This document shows, in pieces, positions 51,325 to 61,500 of a DNA stretch of 64,000 nucleotides (positions are counted from its first letter, which is position 1; every line of letters begins with the position of its first letter). A program made the translations under genes and the position numbers. Source of the DNA: Tumebacillus algifaecis. Its GTDB lineage: Bacteria > Bacillota > Bacilli > Tumebacillales > Tumebacillaceae. Location: positions 2,037,001 to 2,101,000 of the forward strand of contig NZ_CP022657.1 in the NCBI RefSeq assembly GCF_002243515.1, given 5' to 3'. The notes beneath the pieces were generated by a model that worked only from the letters and a program-made list of their open reading frames with translations, did not search any database and had not been told where the DNA came from.

Positions 51325-52677
51325 ATGAGCCGCACAATGCGCAGGTGTTGCATAGTCGTTCTGTCGCTAATTCTGTTGCTTGGAATGGGGAATCTTGTTT
51401 CGGCTGCCGAGCAGGTACAAGCAACTTATACGGCACCTGACGGAAAGGTGCTCACCAGTTACTCTCCGAAGTGGGATAAAGCGAAGTTACAAGCGCTACA
51501 TGGGGAATTGATGCAAAACTTGCACGGGGACGAGATGGACCTGCTCGATGAGATCGCCGTCTATGATGGCTACCCGCATGGCAAAGGCGTCGCTGGGCAG
51601 TACATCTTCCAGACGGTGACCGGAGTGTTCCAGAACAAGACGAAGATGCGGCCCGGGAAGATCGAGCTGTATGGTGGAAATGAGCATACCACACCCGCTG
51701 GATTTGCTCATACGTTAGCTCACGAATATGGTCACCATGTCACCCATTATTATACACTCCAATATGATAAGATCACCTTGACCGACAGCAAACGCTGGAA
51801 AGAGACAACGTATGCAAAAATGCGCGGCTTGTCCGAAGATGTCCGCATCGGTGTGTCCGAGAGCACCGAGCACCGCTGGCAGTTGGCCGAAGTGGCTGCC
51901 GAAGACTATGTCCAATTGTTCGGTTCACCGCTTGCCAAGGCGAAAACACCGTTCGAGTCGCGCATTGAGCAGACCTTGAACGGTAAAGAGGTTGGGGCGA
52001 TCTCGTGGAACGGCTCGATGTTCAACATCCAGCCGCAAGAAAACCTGACCCTGCCGCTGGCGAGCGAAGTGCCGGGGCTGTACGAGTTTTTCATCAAGCA
52101 GATGAAAAAGCAGGACCCTGTGTTCACGCCGCCAGCCAAGCCAGAATTAAAGCTTGCGTCTTACTCGGAGCAGGGAGATGCTGGTTACCAACTGCACTTC
52201 ACGTGGACTCAAGCTGGGGAGCAGGACAATTATCATTACACTTTGGTCACCTACCAAAGCGATGATCTACTCGCTGAACCTATTGTCACTCGTGAGGCGA
52301 ACGACAAGCAGGAAGCGTTGTATGGTGCTGTGACGGTGCGCAAAGGCGGCTATCTTTATACCTATAAGGAGCCGAAAGCGACAGGCATGCGTCACTTCAA
52401 GCTCTACGTGTTCGGCCAGAATGGTTGGGTAGCCGATTCGGCGGTGCTGACGGTCGATATGGGCAATCCTAGCGAGGTGCAAGTCAACGACGAGCAGGTC
52501 GTTCCGGTCGAACATGTCAAAGGGGAACCTGCGCTTGACCCGGTCTTTGGGATTCCAAAACTTGATTTTAGCGCCTGGATCGAAACGGGAAAGGGAGGCT
52601 GGCTCGATAGCCTTTTGAACGCGTTGACCAAAGTGATCGATGGAGTTGCGTGGCTATTGGGTAAACTTTGGCCATAA
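51325..52677 (+). CDS. Secreted zincin-like protein with HExxH
   Basis: 450 residues; ATG 51325 after GAGGGAGGGAAC. A signal peptide (about 1-28, hydrophobic core VVLSLILLLGMG, cleavage near VSAAEQ) precedes a domain with HTLAHEYGHHVTHYY; His 133, Glu 134 and His 137 form the zinc HExxH motif. A possible third ligand is Glu in the RWQLAEVAAEDY segment. The second half has fibronectin-like beta-strand character (YQLHFTWTQAGEQDNYHYTL). It ends in an amphipathic Trp-rich tail (LTKVIDGVAWLLGKLWP). I cannot name the peptidase family; secretion and metal binding are well supported, proteolysis is inferred. Confidence 0.8.
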   Translation: MSRTMRRCCIVVLSLILLLGMGNLVSAAEQVQATYTAPDGKVLTSYSPKWDKAKLQALHGELMQNLHGDEMDLLDEIAVYDGYPHGKGVAGQYIFQTVTGVFQNKTKMRPGKIELYGGNEHTTPAGFAHTLAHEYGHHVTHYYTLQYDKITLTDSKRWKETTYAKMRGLSEDVRIGVSESTEHRWQLAEVAAEDYVQLFGSPLAKAKTPFESRIEQTLNGKEVGAISWNGSMFNIQPQENLTLPLASEVPGLYEFFIKQMKKQDPVFTPPAKPELKLASYSEQGDAGYQLHFTWTQAGEQDNYHYTLVTYQSDDLLAEPIVTREANDKQEALYGAVTVRKGGYLYTYKEPKATGMRHFKLYVFGQNGWVADSAVLTVDMGNPSEVQVNDEQVVPVEHVKGEPALDPVFGIPKLDFSAWIETGKGGWLDSLLNALTKVIDGVAWLLGKLWP

Positions 52678-52742
52678 AGATATTTCCGTGGGAATTAGAA
52701 AAAACGCACGAAGTGACAAAAGACCTGCGGAGGTATCGAAAC

Positions 52743-52823
52743 ATGGCGACGGCTAGTTGTGTGCGATTCGAAGTGGAAGACGGTGTGCGCTACCGTTTTA
52801 CTGTAGGGCGATTGAGTGCTTGA
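52743..52823 (+). CDS. Possible 26-residue peptide ORF
   Basis: ATG 52743 has GCGGAGGT at good spacing. It encodes a short peptide starting MATASCVRFEVEDG and ending FTVGRLSA. It ends 3 nt before a strong hairpin. It may be a real small gene, a leader peptide or the broken start of a lost gene. Only the ribosome binding site supports it. Confidence 0.3.
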   Translation: MATASCVRFEVEDGVRYRFTVGRLSA

Positions 52824-52825
52824 GC

Positions 52826-53126
52826 TAGCGGGGCGGTTGCAGTTTGTCTGCACCGCCGTGCTAACTAGGGTCGAGTACGATCTAGGGAGCGTGTAAAGCT
52901 GTTAGCACCTGTTCAGCCGTACAAAGTGATCTGTGCCGACTTGAACAATATAGCCTACGCGACAGGCACTCTAGCTGGCGTAGGAGCGCTTCATTAAGGA
53001 GACCTTCCGAGGTGACGCTGCAAGGCGTTGGTACGCTTATAACCCGTGTCAGGGCATAATGATGCGACCTCGGCATATAGATATAGGGCTAGAGGGATTT
53101 CTGAGCCGAATTCCCTCACTTTTTTT
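52826..53126 (+). ncRNA. Candidate structured RNA ending in a terminator
   Basis: Visible stems: TAGC-GGCGGTTGCAG / CTGCACCGCC-GCTA (52826-52863), TGTTCA / TGAACA (52909-52946), CCTACGC / GCGTAGG (52953-52984), CCGAGGT / ACCTCGG (53007-53073), then GAGGGA / TCCCTC with TTTTTTT (53090-53126). I matched it to no known RNA class. Confidence 0.4.
53090..53126 (+). terminator. Terminator upstream of tRNA-Pro
   Basis: GAGGGA / TCCCTC stem with extra A-T pairs inside, then ACTTTTTTT. Confidence 0.75.
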
Positions 53127-53141
53127 GAAACACCCCTTGCA

Positions 53142-53172
53142 TTCGACTCAGTATTACTATATAATCACTCTT
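53142..53172 (+). promoter_or_regulatory. Promoter of tRNA-Pro
   Basis: TTGCAT and consensus TATAAT with a 17-bp spacer, directly upstream of the tRNA. Confidence 0.8.
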
Positions 53173-53209
53173 GCGCCCATCAAAAGCGCAAACCCAAATT
53201 CAAGATCAT

Positions 53210-53286
53210 CGGAATATAGCGCAGCCTGGTAGCGCGCACCCTTGGGGTGGGTGAGGTCGTGGGTTCGAATCCCGCTATTCCGACCA
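53210..53286 (+). tRNA. tRNA-Pro (anticodon GGG)
   Basis: Acceptor CGGAATA / TATTCCG, anticodon stem CACCC/GGGTG with loop TTGGGGT (anticodon GGG), T arm GTGGGTTCGAATCCCGC, discriminator A and encoded CCA. Its 3' end is the likely anchor for the element whose recombinase gene starts 162 bp downstream. Confidence 0.96.
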
Positions 53287-53295
53287 TATTGTAAG

Positions 53296-53330
53296 AAAGC
53301 GTGTCGGGACTTGGTTCCGACACGTTTTTT
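53296..53330 (+). terminator. Terminator after tRNA-Pro
   Basis: CGTGTCGG / CCGACACG stem followed by TTTTTTT. Confidence 0.92.
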
Positions 53331-53448
53331 TGATGAGGATAAGCCTTGTAGGAGTCGCATGGGTGCGCTTCCGATCTAAACAAGGGCTCGCTCTTCCACA
53401 ACGCCTTTCCATTCGGTTACTGACTGAATAGGAGGCGTTTTTTCGTTT

Positions 53449-54276
53449 ATGGCGGACAAAAGAACTGGCAGACGAGTCAAGTTTGAGCGCAAGGTACAAT
53501 CGGTATCACTCGCATTAGTGGATTTGTTTCAGGTATTCTATGAGGCGAAGGTGGCGGAAGGCGTTTCAAAACGTACATTAGAGACGTACATGGAGAATTT
53601 TAGATTCTTGTGCAACTTTCTGGATATGAACCAGATTCCACACGATGTTACAGAAGTCACACCGGAGGTACTGAGAAGTTACCAAACATGGATGCTCACT
53701 ACAAAACAACGATTTGAAGGACATGATCACAAGTCGGAGAAGGAAAAGACGGTCGGTTTATCACCTGTTACGGTTAACACTCGCACGAAAACGTTGCGTG
53801 GCATGTTTCGTTTCTTGTGCAAAGAGGGGCTTATTGATCACGATCCTTGGACGAACGTAAAGAAGGCAGAAGAGGCACAATCGGAGATAAAAGTAATGAC
53901 GGTGGAACAGCTCAAAAAGTTGCTTCAGACGCCAAACCAGCGTAGTTATGCAGGCTTTCGCGACTATGTACTCATGAATGTTTTGATTGATGGCTTTTTG
54001 CGAATCAATGAGGCTGTTTCGTTACAAAAAGACGATATTGATTTTGATTTGGAAATGATCACAATACGAGCAGAAGTTGCAAAAACGAAACGATCAAGAA
54101 TGGTTCCGCTCCAACGAAATACAATAAAATTATTGAAAGAGCTAGTTCATGAAGGTGAAGAATTCGGAAACAGGTGTGTGTTTCTCACCAACTATGGTGA
54201 GCCGCTTAGTCCGAACCAATTCCGTCACCGTCTTAAGGAACATGCAAAAACAGCAGGGTTTGTGTTTCGCAACTGA
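53449..54276 (+). pseudogene. Tyrosine recombinase, N-terminal part, cut by IS21-family element
   Basis: ATG 53449 after AATAGGAGG. Residues 1-270 are recombinase; the last five codons (FVFRN) are read from the insertion element. The N-terminal SAM-like DNA-binding domain (about 22-125) has VSKRTLETYMENFRFLCNFL. The catalytic domain begins near MTVEQLKKLL and shows the first active-site Arg in GFLRINEAVSL and the Lys region AEVAKTKRSRMVPLQ. The HxxR, His and Tyr residues are on the other side of the IS (56698-56933). Integrases of this type sit at one end of elements integrated next to tRNA genes. Unless the IS is excised, the protein is inactive. Confidence 0.93.
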
Positions 54277-54328
54277 AAAGTGCAGAGTATCGCGGCCATT
54301 TTGTGCATAGCACCGCCAACATCGAAAT

Positions 54329-56553
<2,225 letters not shown>

Positions 56554-56697
56554 CCTCTCGATCCCCCTTGGTCGTCGCAAACCGTAGGGTAAGTTAGTAG
56601 ATCGATGTTGGCAAGTGCTTTTTTTATGCCAAAATGTCGCGGGCAAAGTCTGCACTTTTACGCCGCGACATTCTGCAATTTCATTATGCGATAAACA

Positions 56698-56933
56698 CAG
56701 GGTTAACAATTCGGGTGCATCCGCATTTGTTCCGCCATACTTCAGCCACACTTTTCCTCGAACAAGGTGGAGAGATTCGCCATCTTGCTAAAATCCTTGG
56801 ACATGCAGACCTAAGAATGGTGATGAGGTATACTCACTTGTCGAATAAGTCTATCAAGGTTCAGCATGAGAAATTTTCCCCGCTGAATCATATTGTTGGG
56901 AAATTGAATAAGGATCGTATCGTAACAAGGTGA
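56698..56933 (+). pseudogene. Tyrosine recombinase, C-terminal part
   Basis: Continues the recombinase after the IS. It has HPHLFRHTSA (HxxR plus following His), AKILGHADLRMV (His) and MRYTHLS (Tyr nucleophile). Joining position 54260 to 56705 keeps the frame and gives ...AKTAGLTIRVHPHL..., a protein of about 346 residues. No frameshift or stop exists in either half, so the insertion looks recent. Confidence 0.93.
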
Positions 56934-57099
56934 AAAGGAGCGGGTCGAATGACTCGCTTTTTATTTTGATATTTATAGTTATTTGTTTGGTTACTATTTA
57001 TTTTGATATTTGTAAAATTATTTTTACATATTCTAATTGTTATGATATGATACTTCTCATATCGCTCTTAACGGGGTTCAACTGCGAGGGGATGACAAC

Positions 57100-60081
57100 A
57101 TGACAAATCACAATCTATCCGAAATTGGGACGTTCCTGTACGATTTTCTCACTGCTTTTCATGGTGACCAAGCATTTGAAATTCGCTATGTACGTGAGAA
57201 AAATGGAACTGGTCAAAACTTCAGTATCATGCGATCAGGAAATTTTTTCTATGCGAACTCGACAGATGGAGGAAAGAGTATCATTGGGCATTTTTCTGCT
57301 GAAGGTATAATTGATCTTCTTCCCGATTTGTTTTTACGAACTGATTCCTTTCCCTGTTTTACGGTGAACTCACCTAATTTCGACAGAATGGATCGATGCG
57401 TCTCGACTGATGAAGACATTAGGAAAGGCGGTCGCATTCAGTGTCAATTTGTCGATATTGACGCACCAAAGAAATATAGAAACACCAAGGAAGTGTTAAT
57501 GAGATGGAAAAGGAAGACAGCTAAGAAGATACTGAGTTGTCCTGTATCACCATCTATTGTTGTTGAAACAAAACATGGCTACCATGTATACTGGCTTCTT
57601 AATGAGGCGGGAAACCTCAAAATGTACCGCCCAATACAACTTCAATTAATCCAATACTTCCAGAGTGATGAAAGCTGCATGAACGAATCAAAGGTCATGA
57701 GGTTGACTCGATTTCCTCACCGAAAAGACCCAAAAGACTCTTTTCTGGTCAGAGAAGTATTTTTTCATCCGCAAACTAGGTATTCACAACAGGAACTGCT
57801 GGACAGTTTTCCGCCTGTTACCGAAGAAAAACTCGTTAGGATTTTGAAGAAGCTGAGCCGAAGAAAGAGTAGTAAAATTGTAAGTACGACAAGGGATGCG
57901 ATTCTTAATCTCTTAGCGGAAAAATTGTCGGTTGTTCGTGATCTGGATGAAAAATTGATTTGCCATTGCTGTATGCCTGATCATGAAGACCGCAATCCTT
58001 CAGCTTGGTTCAACAAAAGTGTGTTATGGTATCATTGTTCGGGCTGTAACGTTCATTATTCAATTCGAGAACTTGCTTTGGAGCTTGATTGGGAAGATAT
58101 TATCGATGAACTTGAACAGAATGAGTTGGAAGTGTCCGAAGAGATCAGGAGGATCAATTCTCATAAGGTGAGTGCTGATGATCTGCTCAAGGACACACTG
58201 ACCAGACAAGATCTTGCCATAGCAGACAGTATCACGACTCAAGTTTTCGAATATTTCCGCGCTGTCCATCAAAAATTGACTGCCAAGCATGAACAATACG
58301 TATCTGATCTGATTCATGTACTTGTCGGATACAGGAACCACCAGAAGCCAGTTTTAGTCCCGCTCGATATGGGGGGAGGGAAGTCTACGATTATACGCTA
58401 CTTCCTTACGGAAATGGTGAAAAGCAGGGATGATTTCGGGGCTGTCGTCGCTGTTGAACGAGTAGAAACGGGTAACGACCTCATGCAAAAAATAAACTCG
58501 ATGGTCGGACGTGATGTCGCATTTGCGATGAGGGGATTCGATGTCATGGAGTGCAAACTGAACCAAGCGGATGGTTCAATGCTCTCAAGTTGTCTCGCTA
58601 GGTCAAAACCTTATCTATGCGAACATCGACTCAACTGTAGGTACTATCTGCAATTTGATGACCAGACGAAATATCCTATCGTGATTATCTCATTCAAAAG
58701 GCTTGAATTAGAATTAGGAAACTTTATCGGAAAATTCGGTAAGTTTAAACGTGAACATCTGCAATTCAGTAGGGATCTTTTACTCATTGATGAAAAGCCA
58801 CCAATGATCGGAGTACAAGAGATAACACAAACAGAGTACGAAAGGTGGCTTCAATATGCTCTGATCTTCTTTAACTCTGAGTATGCGACCGAACTGAATC
58901 GAGTCCTTCCGATTGTAACATCACTGTTCTCTCAAGAATTCCAACGCCGGGAGTTGATTCCCTCGCAAGATCAGGCGTTTTCGTTTTCGAATGATTTTTG
59001 GATGGCGTGGCGTAGAAATTTTTCATTTACCGATGACATTTTCAAACTTCCGAGATTCATCGAAAGTCTCATGAAAAATGGTGGTCACCTTTCCCTCCAT
59101 TCAGGTAGTCAGACGACAAAACTGACGACATCATGGAGTAACAAATTCAACATGGCCTCCGACATACAGACTGTCATCTTTGATGGAACAGCCGATCTTG
59201 ATCAGAGCTACAAACATGAAGAATATCACCTACTGGATTTTGGGAGTTTGAGAACTTACGAAGGGCTAGAGTTCCATATTTGTGATTTCATTAGTGGAAC
59301 TAAAACCGCTCTTACCGATGAGAAAATGGTAAAGGCTCTGTGTAGGGAAGTTGAAAGTATTGCTAATGAGAATCCCCGTGAACAGATTTTCTTTCCAGTG
59401 TTTAAAAAAATCGAGCCAGTCGTTGTGATGGAATTGGCAGACCTAATCGTGAGTGGCAGAGTGAAAGTCGCTCATTATGGAGAAACAAGGGGCAGCAATG
59501 ATTTTCGAGAGTGCAGCATTGTTGTAATTGGAGGAATTCTTCATAAGGGAGAAGACTATTATATCGCGAAAGCACGGTCAGTTTACGATGACCTTCAAGA
59601 AATTGAGGCAACGAACATAGGGAGGGTACGGAGATTTCATGATGACCGGATCGAGCAAGTTAAGATTCTGGACATGCTTGTTGATTATTCGCAAGAGATC
59701 AAACGTACTAGTCAGCGAGACAATTCGACGGAGGTAAAGGGGAAAGTGTTCGTTTTTCATACCGACAATACGCTTCTCAAACACATTGGGATCAAGTTTC
59801 CCAAAAGCCGAATGTATGCGTGGAGCCCAATGACGATTGTGGAAGAAAAGATCAAGTCAACATCGAATAATACGAATCAACAACGGCTGCTGGTTTATCT
59901 TCAAAATCGAAAAGCAGCGGGTGATCGGGAGATTTATTACGAGGAAATCAGAGATCATCTAAATCTAGATTCAAAAGCTCTGACGAAACTACTTGGTTCA
60001 GTTAAGATGGAAATGGTCATAGAGCCTAACTATCGAGTTGAAATTGAAGGTAAGAAGAAAAAATTAGTTGCCAAGTCGTAA
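57100..60081 (+). CDS. Primase-zinc finger-helicase fusion protein
   Basis: 993 residues; ATG 57100 follows GCGAGGGGATG. Residues about 80-240 resemble an archaeo-eukaryotic primase/RepB-like primase: FVDIDA (Asp 119, Asp 121), GYHVYW (His 162) and VMRLTRFPHRK (Arg 201). Residues 288-316 form a CHC2-like zinc finger (CHCCMPDHEDRNPS ... CSGC). Residues about 405-850 look like a superfamily 2 helicase: Walker A DMGGGKST (423-430), Walker B LLLIDEKPP (560-568), FDGTAD (694-699), HYGETRGSN (792-800) and NIGRVRR (839-845). Between Walker A and B lie Cys 485, 498, 507 and 513, followed by KYPIVIISFKRL, the layout of XPD/DinG iron-sulfur helicases. The C-terminus may be a winged helix. Likely the replication protein of the integrated element, though a defence role is possible. 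Domain calls are by motif only. AT-rich codon use differs from the core genes. Confidence 0.8.
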   Translation: MTNHNLSEIGTFLYDFLTAFHGDQAFEIRYVREKNGTGQNFSIMRSGNFFYANSTDGGKSIIGHFSAEGIIDLLPDLFLRTDSFPCFTVNSPNFDRMDRCVSTDEDIRKGGRIQCQFVDIDAPKKYRNTKEVLMRWKRKTAKKILSCPVSPSIVVETKHGYHVYWLLNEAGNLKMYRPIQLQLIQYFQSDESCMNESKVMRLTRFPHRKDPKDSFLVREVFFHPQTRYSQQELLDSFPPVTEEKLVRILKKLSRRKSSKIVSTTRDAILNLLAEKLSVVRDLDEKLICHCCMPDHEDRNPSAWFNKSVLWYHCSGCNVHYSIRELALELDWEDIIDELEQNELEVSEEIRRINSHKVSADDLLKDTLTRQDLAIADSITTQVFEYFRAVHQKLTAKHEQYVSDLIHVLVGYRNHQKPVLVPLDMGGGKSTIIRYFLTEMVKSRDDFGAVVAVERVETGNDLMQKINSMVGRDVAFAMRGFDVMECKLNQADGSMLSSCLARSKPYLCEHRLNCRYYLQFDDQTKYPIVIISFKRLELELGNFIGKFGKFKREHLQFSRDLLLIDEKPPMIGVQEITQTEYERWLQYALIFFNSEYATELNRVLPIVTSLFSQEFQRRELIPSQDQAFSFSNDFWMAWRRNFSFTDDIFKLPRFIESLMKNGGHLSLHSGSQTTKLTTSWSNKFNMASDIQTVIFDGTADLDQSYKHEEYHLLDFGSLRTYEGLEFHICDFISGTKTALTDEKMVKALCREVESIANENPREQIFFPVFKKIEPVVVMELADLIVSGRVKVAHYGETRGSNDFRECSIVVIGGILHKGEDYYIAKARSVYDDLQEIEATNIGRVRRFHDDRIEQVKILDMLVDYSQEIKRTSQRDNSTEVKGKVFVFHTDNTLLKHIGIKFPKSRMYAWSPMTIVEEKIKSTSNNTNQQRLLVYLQNRKAAGDREIYYEEIRDHLNLDSKALTKLLGSVKMEMVIEPNYRVEIEGKKKKLVAKS

Positions 60082-60109
60082 CCTGACGATTAATTTGAAA
60101 CAACTAAAC

Positions 60110-60153
60110 AGTCACCCATTTTCTATAAGATATATACTGGATATTGGGTGACT
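60110..60153. repeat. Inverted repeat after the primase-helicase gene
   Basis: AGTCACCCA (60110-60118) and TGGGTGACT (60145-60153), perfect 9-bp arms with a 26-nt AT-rich spacer. It lies 28 nt after the stop and could be a weak terminator or a binding site. Confidence 0.6.
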
Positions 60154-60378
60154 ATAGCATTTCTTTTATGCAGTTGATTTCGAATATAGTAGCCTATGGG
60201 AATGGTTATGCCAATCCCTAATTATGTTTCTGTCGGTGAAATTAGCAAAATCACTTGATGAATTTTTCTCGGAGATACAATCTAAAATGTCTTTCTAATT
60301 TAACATTATTGAAGCGTGCTGTGATAAAATGTCGAAAATAGGCTATGTTTGATAATAATTGAGGTGGTGTTGATAGGT

Positions 60379-61086
60379 ATGGTTCAGCCAAGAAGATGGA
60401 TCGACGAATTATTGGATGTTTTTCATGAATTGGATGGAATAGCTCATTATAAACAAGTGTATGAAACTATTCGGATTAGGGGAGTTATGGATTTAACTTC
60501 TAACACCAATTGGCAGGCTGCTGTAAGGCGAACTGTTGAACAATATTCGAGCGATTCTGAGGCTTTTTTGAACAAGGAAGATTTTTTCTACACAGTTAAG
60601 GGGAAAGGAAAAGGGGTCTGGGGACTTAGAGAGATATTACAAGCTGATGAAAAACGACTTGTCTCAAAATTAACGAACGAAATTACCGAAACAGAGATAG
60701 AGAACATTTTTGAAGCTGACGACGAGTTGGTAAAAAAAATATTGTCACGAATTAATACGATTGCGAGTATTGAGGAGAGACAAGTCATAATAAAAGCGCG
60801 AAAAGCAAGTCGAGCAGTTATCTCAAAGTTAAAACAGTTATACGATCATTCTTGTCAGTTATGCAGATCCAATCATAACAGTAGGTATGGAGTAAATGTT
60901 GTTGAGGCACATCATATTGAGCATTTCTCAATTTCTCAAAATCACCATCCTTCGAATCTCGTAATACTTTGTCCAACACACCATCGGCTGGTTCATGCTG
61001 GTAAAGCTACTTACCTAAGAGATCGGCAATTGTTTGTATATGAAAATGGGTATGAGGAGACGTTGAAACTTAACAAACACCTGTAG
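60379..61086 (+). CDS. HNH endonuclease with probable winged-helix N-terminus
   Basis: 235 residues from ATG 60379 (GAGGTGGTG 9 nt upstream). The N-terminal 85 residues (IAHYKQVYETIRIRG, NWQAAVRRTVEQYSSDSEAF, GKGVWGLRE) read like a winged-helix DNA-binding domain often attached to nucleases. The C-terminal part is an HNH nuclease: CQLC (159-162), EAHHIEHF (His 178/179), the central Asn in HHPSNLVILC and CPTHHRLVH. The protein may be a restriction-like or homing-type nuclease. It lies between the primase-helicase and the restriction-modification genes; no matching methyltransferase is adjacent on its strand. Confidence 0.85.
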   Translation: MVQPRRWIDELLDVFHELDGIAHYKQVYETIRIRGVMDLTSNTNWQAAVRRTVEQYSSDSEAFLNKEDFFYTVKGKGKGVWGLREILQADEKRLVSKLTNEITETEIENIFEADDELVKKILSRINTIASIEERQVIIKARKASRAVISKLKQLYDHSCQLCRSNHNSRYGVNVVEAHHIEHFSISQNHHPSNLVILCPTHHRLVHAGKATYLRDRQLFVYENGYEETLKLNKHL

Positions 61087-61097
61087 AGGAATTTTGT

Positions 61098-61125
61098 GGA
61101 ATGGCAATATGCCATTCCTTTTTTT
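61098..61125 (+). terminator. Terminator after HNH gene
   Basis: GGAATGGCA / TGCCATTCC, 9-bp perfect stem then TTTTTTT. Confidence 0.92.
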
Positions 61126-61126
61126 C

Positions 61127-61184
61127 TGTCGCGGCCAAGACCGTCAGCAGATGTGCAATACGTCCAGCAGTTGTGAGTATCAAA
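61127..61184. repeat. Direct repeat copy A
   Basis: Begins TGTCGCGGCCA, contains CAGCAG twice about 19 bp apart and ends GTATCAAA. About 70% alike copy B. Confidence 0.6.
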
Positions 61185-61366
61185 AATAACCAATTTTTGC
61201 CCTATATTAGGTTTTCAGATTCAAGCCTGACCAAGTATACTACCTCCACTCAAAAACGCAATACAGGGCAAATGTGAAGGAGTGAGAGAGCATGAAGCTG
61301 GTCACTCTTTGGAGACATGATACTACCGCAAACATTTGAACCGTTTGGTGGCCAATATAGATCGAC

Positions 61367-61424
61367 AGTCGCGGTCATGATTGACAGCAGACGGACAAAA
61401 GCGATCAGCAGTTGTTATATCAAA
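61367..61424. repeat. Direct repeat copy B
   Basis: Begins AGTCGCGGTCA, contains CAGCAG twice and ends ATATCAAA, in the same orientation as copy A. Confidence 0.6.
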
Positions 61425-61452
61425 TTGTCGAAATTAGAAATTCAAGTCTTAC

Positions 61453-61498
61453 AATAAAGAAGAACCAGTTCAACTGAAGAGACTGGTTCTTCTTTATT
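61453..61498. terminator. Bidirectional terminator
   Basis: 17-bp perfect stem AATAAAGAAGAACCAGT / ACTGGTTCTTCTTTATT; closes the minus-strand restriction gene. Confidence 0.93.
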
Positions 61499-61500
61499 AA

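Larger units (their letters stand above)
52678..53209. other. Intergenic stretch with mini-ORF, hairpins, terminator and tRNA promoter
   Basis: No long gene. Contents: a 26-codon ORF (52743-52823), a very strong hairpin (52826-52863), several further inverted repeats to 53087, a terminator (53090-53126) and the tRNA-Pro promoter. Confidence 0.6.
61126..61452. other. Non-coding segment with two related 58-bp repeats
   Basis: The repeats (61127-61184 and 61367-61424) enclose a 15-codon frame at 61292-61339 that has a good GAAGGAGTGAG site but ends quickly. It resembles the remains of a small mobile element; nothing longer is coded. Confidence 0.4.

Noticed and set aside
52826-53126. T-box or other known riboswitch controlling tRNA-Pro
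   Set aside because: No T-box sequence or specifier loop was found and tRNA-Pro has its own promoter after the terminator, so it is not read from this leader.
57100-60081. Reading the 993-residue protein as an anti-phage retron or Cas-type nuclease
   Set aside because: No reverse transcriptase, HEPN, HD or RuvC motifs are visible; the motifs seen fit primase and helicase.
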